DNA of 64,000 nt from SZUA-430 sp965227535 (lineage in GTDB: Bacteria; Pseudomonadota; Alphaproteobacteria; Micropepsales; Micropepsaceae). The translations under genes and the position numbers were made by a program. The stretch spans positions 1,550,001-1,614,000 of the forward strand of contig OZ245761.1 in NCBI GenBank assembly GCA_965227535.1, in the 5' to 3' direction. This document shows positions 59,489-64,000 of the stretch, piece after piece. Below the pieces are notes generated by a model. It was not told the DNA's origin. It saw only the letters and a list, made by a program, of their open reading frames with translations, and did not search any database. Position 1 is the stretch's first letter; each line of letters begins with the position of its first letter.

Positions 59489-59554
59489 CGAAACTCGGCC
59501 CACCCGGAATTTCATCCGTGGGCGGAGTTTCGCAACCGCGCCGTTAACATCCCG

Positions 59555-59977
59555 CTAACCCGCGGTTTTCCGCCCGGCACGGCCATGCGCGCGCTCGATC
59601 GCCGCGACGACATCCTTTAACGCCGCCGCAGCACTCCCGCGCACAAACGCGTCCGGCCCAAACGCCGGATCGACAACCTCGATCTGTCGTTGCGCGGCCT
59701 TACCGCCGAACGACGGCGTGATCAGGTACGAGGCACGCCGATACACGATGGGCATGAACCGCTTCGCCCGCTCCAAATCCTTACAAATCTTGACGACGAA
59801 CACCACGCGCGGCTCACGCCCCACGGCGAACGGTCCAACGTCGACCGTACGCACGACCTCAAGCAGCCGCGGCCGATCCCACGACGCAGGCGCGGGCAAG
59901 GCCGCACGTCCGCGCTCACTCAGCCAACCCGGCGTAAGCCCCGCCGCCAATCGCCGCCGCACGTTGCGCTCGCTCAT
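59555..59977 (-). CDS. Unknown protein with one copy of a repeated local domain
   Basis: A 140-residue basic protein. Residues ~40-125 (VRTVDVGPFAVGREP, ...KICKDLERAKRFMPIVYRRA, VVDPAFGPDAFVRGSAAAAL) are clearly related to two tandem segments in the preceding gene. The start overlaps that gene's stop as ATGA. No named family is recognised; no membrane or export signal. Confidence 0.7.
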   Translation of the reverse strand: MSERNVRRRLAAGLTPGWLSERGRAALPAPASWDRPRLLEVVRTVDVGPFAVGREPRVVFVVKICKDLERAKRFMPIVYRRASYLITPSFGGKAAQRQIEVVDPAFGPDAFVRGSAAAALKDVVAAIERAHGRAGRKTAG

Positions 59978-60567
59978 GCGCGCACCTTCCGCCGGCGCCC
60001 GCTCGGCTGGAACGAGTCGCGAATGTGCCGCACGATCGCCACCCGCGCGGCCGCCGCACTCGTCCGCACGAACTGCTCAGGTTCGAACGAACTCTCCACG
60101 ACATCCACCTGCTCGACCGCCGCCGTCTTCGCGAACGCCGCCGTCATCGTGTAAAACTCACGCCGAAACACGACCGGATAGAACCGCCGCGCACGCCCCA
60201 AATCCCTGTAGATCCGAACGTTAAAATACCAAGGCGCCTCACCCGGACACGCAAACGGCCCGATCTCAACGGTCTGCACAAGTTCGGCCAATCGAAGGGA
60301 GGTCTTCGCAACCCGCAACGCCGCCACAACCTTGTCGAGCACACGGCCCGCACTCGCGTGCACGAAACGATCAGCTGCAAACGAAAGATCGACAACCTCG
60401 ACCTCTTCGTCCGCCACCGTCTTCACGAACGCGGGCCCGACCCGGCAATACGTCCGGCGAAACACAACAGGAAAACACGCGCGGCCCGTCACGTCGCGAT
60501 AGATCCGGACGACGACACCCTCGTGCGCGCCGGCGGTGACGGCGATTGTCTTGACCAAATCCATCAT
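59974..60567 (-). CDS. Unknown protein with two tandem copies of a local domain
   Basis: About 197 residues from ATG 60567, which overlaps the upstream stop as ATGA. Two repeats of ~85 residues share the pattern VKT-I/VQTVEIGPF, VVRIYRDVTGRACFPVVFRR / NVRIYRDLGRARRFYPVVFR, a Val-Asp-Leu/Glu-Ser-Ser-Phe and a C-terminal helix (DKVVAAL). The third copy is in the next gene. An aromatic-basic core (RIYRD, PVVFRR) is invariant. Function unknown. Confidence 0.7.
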   Translation of the reverse strand: MMDLVKTIAVTAGAHEGVVVRIYRDVTGRACFPVVFRRTYCRVGPAFVKTVADEEVEVVDLSFAADRFVHASAGRVLDKVVAALRVAKTSLRLAELVQTVEIGPFACPGEAPWYFNVRIYRDLGRARRFYPVVFRREFYTMTAAFAKTAAVEQVDVVESSFEPEQFVRTSAAAARVAIVRHIRDSFQPSGRRRKVRA

Positions 60568-61406
60568 CGCGTAGGCCTGCGCCTTGCCGACGCTGTAAAC
60601 AAACGGTGAGCGTTTTCGCACGCCCCCAGAAGAAGAATGAGAACAACCGGCGCAATCAACAACCCGATCATCCAAGAAACAAAAGCTTGCTCATCGTGCC
60701 AGCCGAAGGGCGAAGACTCAATTTGAACGGGCACGGCGCCTCTTCGGCCGTGCGCGATAAATGAGAGTTTATACTGTGGCGGCTCCAGCAACGGCAGGAT
60801 GACGGCATAGCTGAGCATCCAAGCCGCCACTAGCACCAGCCACAGTCTCACAAACCCCCTGCGCGGCTCTCTCCGCCGACCGCGTTCGTCGAACGCGGCA
60901 AGCGCCCACCACATCGCACCGGCGAACGCGAACAGCGCTGCCGCCGGAGCGAAGGCCCGAATGGCGCGATCAGACACCTTCGACCACGCTTGCGCGCGGT
61001 CGTCCCGTTCATCCTGGCGATAGAGATCATAGAGCTCGGTACGGATTTCTCGGCGCAGTTGATACGCGACGTTGCTGACGCGATCCTGTAATGACCGCGT
61101 GTACGACGGATCGAACTCGGATCCACGCAAACGCTTGAGAAGATAAGAAATCTCTTCGTCGGCTTTGGCGTCGACCGCGCGATTGAAATCGCTCCACTCA
61201 AGCCCGGGCGGTATCAGGACAGACGCCGGGTAATCGCCAACCACCAAGTGCGTTTTTCCGGCGAGCACCCAATAGGGGCCTGTGTTAGGCACGACTTCCT
61301 CGCGGTGGAAACGCACCGCCTCCCACCCCACCCAGGCGACCGCTGCGATCGTGCACAGCGCAAGAAAAAGCCTTTGCCACGGCATACCGAACATCCGCCG
61401 ATGCAC
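60564..61406 (-). CDS. Membrane protein leading the repeat-domain operon
   Basis: About 280 residues (GTG at 61406; ATG at 61394 or 61385 possible) with ~4 membrane helices (FLALCTIAAVAWVGWEAV; FAPAAALFAFAGAMWWALAA; LWLVLVAAWMLSYAVILPLL; MIGLLIAPVVLILLLGA) and an extended, charged loop of ~90 residues between the first two. Its stop overlaps the start of the repeat-domain gene, so the three genes form one operon. Function unknown. Confidence 0.7.
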   Translation of the reverse strand: MHRRMFGMPWQRLFLALCTIAAVAWVGWEAVRFHREEVVPNTGPYWVLAGKTHLVVGDYPASVLIPPGLEWSDFNRAVDAKADEEISYLLKRLRGSEFDPSYTRSLQDRVSNVAYQLRREIRTELYDLYRQDERDDRAQAWSKVSDRAIRAFAPAAALFAFAGAMWWALAAFDERGRRREPRRGFVRLWLVLVAAWMLSYAVILPLLEPPQYKLSFIAHGRRGAVPVQIESSPFGWHDEQAFVSWMIGLLIAPVVLILLLGACENAHRLFTASARRRPTR

Positions 61407-61452
61407 CGACTACTTTTCACCACCGAATACGGCGGCGATAAGGCGGGCGCGG

Positions 61453-61761
61453 TCAGGCTAAGCCGCGTTCGCTTTGGGTCACGGTGAAAAAGATCAGCGT
61501 CCGGTTAACTGCAGGATTCTCGTTCCACCACTTGCGAATGATCGCTGCAGCAATGGGGGCTTGGCGCTTCGCGGCCTCCGGATACAGCAAATAGAGCGCG
61601 AAGAAGTCCGCGATCCACTCCTCCGGATTCCCGCCTCTTTTCCGCTCGAAGAGCCGCGTGAGTTCTTGTCCCAACTGCAGCCGGTCGCCGGCAGGCAACG
61701 CCGACAGTCGGTCGCCGAGACCCATCACGTCGCTGACGATATGTCCGATCTCGTGGGCCAT
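61453..61761 (-). CDS. HExxH metallopeptidase fragment abutting a terminase gene
   Basis: About 102 residues from ATG 61761 (AAGGAG upstream). It begins MAHEIGHIVSDV, so the zinc HExxH is residues 3-7, and carries EEWIADFFALYLLYPEAA, which supplies the third-ligand Glu as in ImmA/IrrE-like peptidases. A complete enzyme normally has a helical region before HExxH; here it is missing and the start lies 30 bases downstream of the terminase stop. It may be a truncated remnant or a very short peptidase. Confidence 0.5.
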   Translation of the reverse strand: MAHEIGHIVSDVMGLGDRLSALPAGDRLQLGQELTRLFERKRGGNPEEWIADFFALYLLYPEAAKRQAPIAAAIIRKWWNENPAVNRTLIFFTVTQSERGLA

Positions 61762-61790
61762 TACCATCTCCTTGTTTGGCGTGAGCCCAG

Positions 61791-63212
61791 TTACCGCAGC
61801 GGATCCCACGCCACGTCCTCGCGCGTCGGTCCAACCCGCCCGCCCACCGGCGCACCGGCAAGAGGGTCATAGTCGTTGTCCGCGGTGTGCGGCGCGGTCA
61901 GTGTGTCGTCGGGGCTCGACGCCTGGCGCAGCATCATGAGCCCCACGCGCGTTGCCGAGATCAGGTCGTCGCGTTCCTTCACGATCAGCCCGTCCTTGCG
62001 GTGATAAAGGCGCAGCTCCTCGAACCAATCGGCGAGATGCGCGAACACTTTCAGCCGCCCCGTTTTCATCCGGTCCAGCATAGCCATGATCCCGGCCTCG
62101 AGCCCGAACCCGCCGTCGCCATGCGTCGCGTGAGCGCGCAGCATCTTCAACCCGTGCGCCCGGTACTGCGCCGCTAACGTGTCCCCCGATCCCTTGTCGT
62201 GCTGCAACCCATCATGCGGCCACGCCCACTTGAGCCAATGCCCCCACGGTTTCAACGCCGCCGCATGCACCACCGGCGTCTGCTCGCGCACGCGATACGC
62301 GTTGATGACATAGACGCAATCCGCATCCCGATCCCACGCCAGCTTCACCGCCGCGAACGGATGATCCCACCCGAAATCCATGGCGCCGAGATAAGCCCAA
62401 TGCGCAGGCAGAGCGAACGGCTCGACGCGCAGACTCTCTTCCGCCACCGGAAACACGCGGCCGGAGCCCAAGATGGGAACGCCGCGCGTCCGCGCCTCAC
62501 GCTCATGCGCGGGAAACGCCGCAATGATGCGCGCTCGTTCCGACAACGGAATATGCTCGGCATCGTCGATCGTCATGTTGACGTCGGCCGACGTGACGCC
62601 GTCGCTCTCATGCATCAACCGCTCGACGACGTCGCTCATGCCTTTCAGCGGCGTGAACGTCGTGTAGATGATGCCGCGCGTCGCGGTCAGCCGCGCCAGC
62701 GCCTCGCCGTAGATATCCTTCGGCGGCTCTTCATCGCACCAGATCGCGTGCTTCGCCGGCCCCTGCCACGCCTCGCGCCCCTGATCGTATCGCTTGAAGC
62801 CAAGGCGCGACGTGCCGCCCGAAACGTGCCGCACCAAAACGGTGTCCAGCAGATCCGCAACGCCGCGCCCGCGCTTGGCCTCGACGATCGCGTCCTGCGG
62901 AATGGCGCCCGTCCCCCACGCGCCCAGCGGCCCCATCAGCGCGCGCTGCGGATTGTCGCGCGTCGTCTCGCCGGTATCGCACGACGCCCACGCATCCACC
63001 GCATGATCGAACCGCCGCCCCGCCCACCACGGCGGATAACGCCCGGTCAGATGCATGGCAAGCTCCATCCCGCCCGCGTGCGTCTTGCCCTGCTGATTGC
63101 CCGCGCGCAGCAAACGCTCCGTACACGTCAGACCGAAATCATGAAACGTCTTCTGCTTCGGGTACGGGCGATAGAGCAACAGCGCCTTGCTCCGCGTCAG
63201 GATGTGCCGCAA
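61791..63212 (-). CDS. terL: Phage terminase large subunit (second pair)
   Basis: About 473 residues if begun at TTG 63212; no ATG fits the conserved N-terminus. ATPase Walker A is AGNQQGKT (residues 37-44), Walker B-like AIWCDEEPP, and the nuclease part has MDFGWDHPFAAV and a terminal Asp-rich segment (RDDLISATRVGLMML). The type (GxQxGKT motor) is that of BPP-1/P22-like podoviruses and differs from the terminase at 24.6 kb. The start overlaps the small-subunit gene by ~74 bases. Confidence 0.85.
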   Translation of the reverse strand: MRHILTRSKALLLYRPYPKQKTFHDFGLTCTERLLRAGNQQGKTHAGGMELAMHLTGRYPPWWAGRRFDHAVDAWASCDTGETTRDNPQRALMGPLGAWGTGAIPQDAIVEAKRGRGVADLLDTVLVRHVSGGTSRLGFKRYDQGREAWQGPAKHAIWCDEEPPKDIYGEALARLTATRGIIYTTFTPLKGMSDVVERLMHESDGVTSADVNMTIDDAEHIPLSERARIIAAFPAHEREARTRGVPILGSGRVFPVAEESLRVEPFALPAHWAYLGAMDFGWDHPFAAVKLAWDRDADCVYVINAYRVREQTPVVHAAALKPWGHWLKWAWPHDGLQHDKGSGDTLAAQYRAHGLKMLRAHATHGDGGFGLEAGIMAMLDRMKTGRLKVFAHLADWFEELRLYHRKDGLIVKERDDLISATRVGLMMLRQASSPDDTLTAPHTADNDYDPLAGAPVGGRVGPTREDVAWDPLR

Positions 63213-63630
63213 CCCATTTATCGAGGCTCTCGATAATCCGAAGGACGTATTCGTCGCTGAATCCGGAGGCGATGCTGGCATGAACTTCAACCTGTTTGGA
63301 CGCGACAGCCGCAAGCAGGCGCGCATAGATGGCGGGTTGGCTGGCAAGCAACTCGTCGAACACGCCATACCCGCGCTCGAGAAAATGCTGGTGAAAAGCG
63401 ACGATGAAGTCCTGCCCAAACCTATTGCGCACACCCTTGCGCGTGGTCTGGTGGCCCGGCTTGAATTGGAAAGGAATGAGCTGATGCCCGCGCGGCAGTT
63501 TGGGCTCGACCACAAAATCCTCGCCCGCAGCGATCGCCGCCGCCTGCGCCGCCTTGCGCGCTTTCACGCGCAGGCGATAAGCCCGGCATCGCTCCGCCGC
63601 CTTCTTCCGCCGCTCCACCGACAACAACAT
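63139..63630 (-). CDS. Terminase small subunit-like protein (second pair)
   Basis: About 163 residues from ATG 63630 (GGAGG upstream). It has a basic N-terminal helix (RRKKAAERCRAYRLRVKARK), FQFKPGHQTTRKGVRNRFGQ like the FKPGxSGNPxGR element of small terminases, and a helical C-terminus. Its 3' end overlaps the large subunit, supporting a coupled packaging pair. Family identity is inferred. Confidence 0.65.
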   Translation of the reverse strand: MLLSVERRKKAAERCRAYRLRVKARKAAQAAAIAAGEDFVVEPKLPRGHQLIPFQFKPGHQTTRKGVRNRFGQDFIVAFHQHFLERGYGVFDELLASQPAIYARLLAAVASKQVEVHASIASGFSDEYVLRIIESLDKWVAAHPDAEQGAVALSPVPEAEDVS

Positions 63631-63795
63631 CGCGCCTCCACCCAACAAAAAACCCGGGCCGCTCAAGCGCCCGGGCAAGAAAATTTGCGATCGACTCTGG
63701 CCTGACACCGCGTCGTTACTTGTGATGTAGCGCTGCGAACAACGTCGCTCGACATCCCACGACCGTGGCGTAAGAATGCGGATAGATCGTGAAAG

Positions 63796-64000
63796 ATGGA
63801 TCAGCACACCATGCATTGGTTCGCACGCACCCTGGTCGCAGCCATGATCGTGGCGGGGGCAGGCGCTGTTCGTGAGAACGGTCTTACCGCCTCAGCACAA
63901 GCAGCTTCGCCGAGCGCAATTCATGGCCTCACGCCGATAGCGGATTGCCCAAAGGACGATCTCAGCTGCATCGCGCGCGGGATTTGGGTGACGTCCAAAG
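63796..64000 (+). CDS. Secreted protein, 5' part only
   Basis: An open frame from ATG 63796 (or 63811) runs off the window. A signal peptide (ARTLVAAMIVAGAGAVREN) is followed by a Cys-containing mature start (IADCPKDDLSCIARGIWV). Nothing can be said about the function from 68 codons. Confidence 0.55.
   Translation, partial: MDQHTMHWFARTLVAAMIVAGAGAVRENGLTASAQAASPSAIHGLTPIADCPKDDLSCIARGIWVTSK

Overview
The window looks like a chromosomal segment of an alphaproteobacterium. The evidence is high GC throughout (about 60% or more by eye), TonB-dependent uptake, many acyl-CoA enzymes, a sphingosine-phosphate-lyase-like enzyme, PAS and GGDEF regulators, and dispersed GGCCGGGTCAAGCCCGGCC-type palindromes of a kind common in that class. 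I cannot name a genus.

Left part (1-18 kb) is ordinary host DNA. It holds a nitrilase-fold N-acyltransferase-like membrane enzyme and then a likely catabolic cluster: TonB-dependent receptor, phytanoyl-CoA-dioxygenase-like enzyme, two translationally coupled acyl-CoA dehydrogenases, an enoyl-CoA hydratase/isomerase and a serine beta-lactamase-fold hydrolase. Next come an InhA/FabI-like reductase, a haloacetate-dehalogenase-like hydrolase, an OmpA gene remnant, tRNA-Gln(UUG), a strictosidine-synthase-like protein, tRNA-Pro(CGG), a large RTX heme peroxidase and a membrane histidine kinase.

From about 18 to 54 kb, and again at 61.4-63.6 kb, almost every gene of a short-tailed (T7/BPP-1-like) phage particle is present, and all are on the minus strand. 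They are terminase small and large subunits (two different pairs), two short proline-rich connector-region proteins, portal, Bbp19-like protein, scaffold, major capsid protein, tail tube A and B, internal virion proteins, tail fibre, glycine-rich tail protein, an M15 endolysin, and small membrane proteins of a lysis cassette joined by ATGA overlaps. No integrase, repressor, polymerase or replication gene is visible. Host-type genes sit in blocks between the particle genes: two orphan histidine kinases and a hemerythrin; a secreted TPR-CHAT protein with a convergent secreted partner; a PAS / peroxiredoxin / diguanylate cyclase / RidA / sphingosine-lyase block; and a tyrosinase with a lipoprotein. 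A 220-bp duplicate of the tail-tube-B 3' end brackets one of these blocks, and host palindromic repeats have colonised several gaps. This fits an old, partly domesticated podovirus-derived element (decaying prophage or gene-transfer-agent-like locus) better than a fresh prophage.

Right part (51-64 kb) mixes small secreted proteins (one with a Cys-rich tandem repeat), a TonB-like protein, a GIY-YIG protein, a two-domain aspartic protease with PDZ, a membrane dipeptidase, and a coupled three-gene operon carrying three copies of one unrecognised domain. The second terminase pair and the start of a secreted protein end the window.
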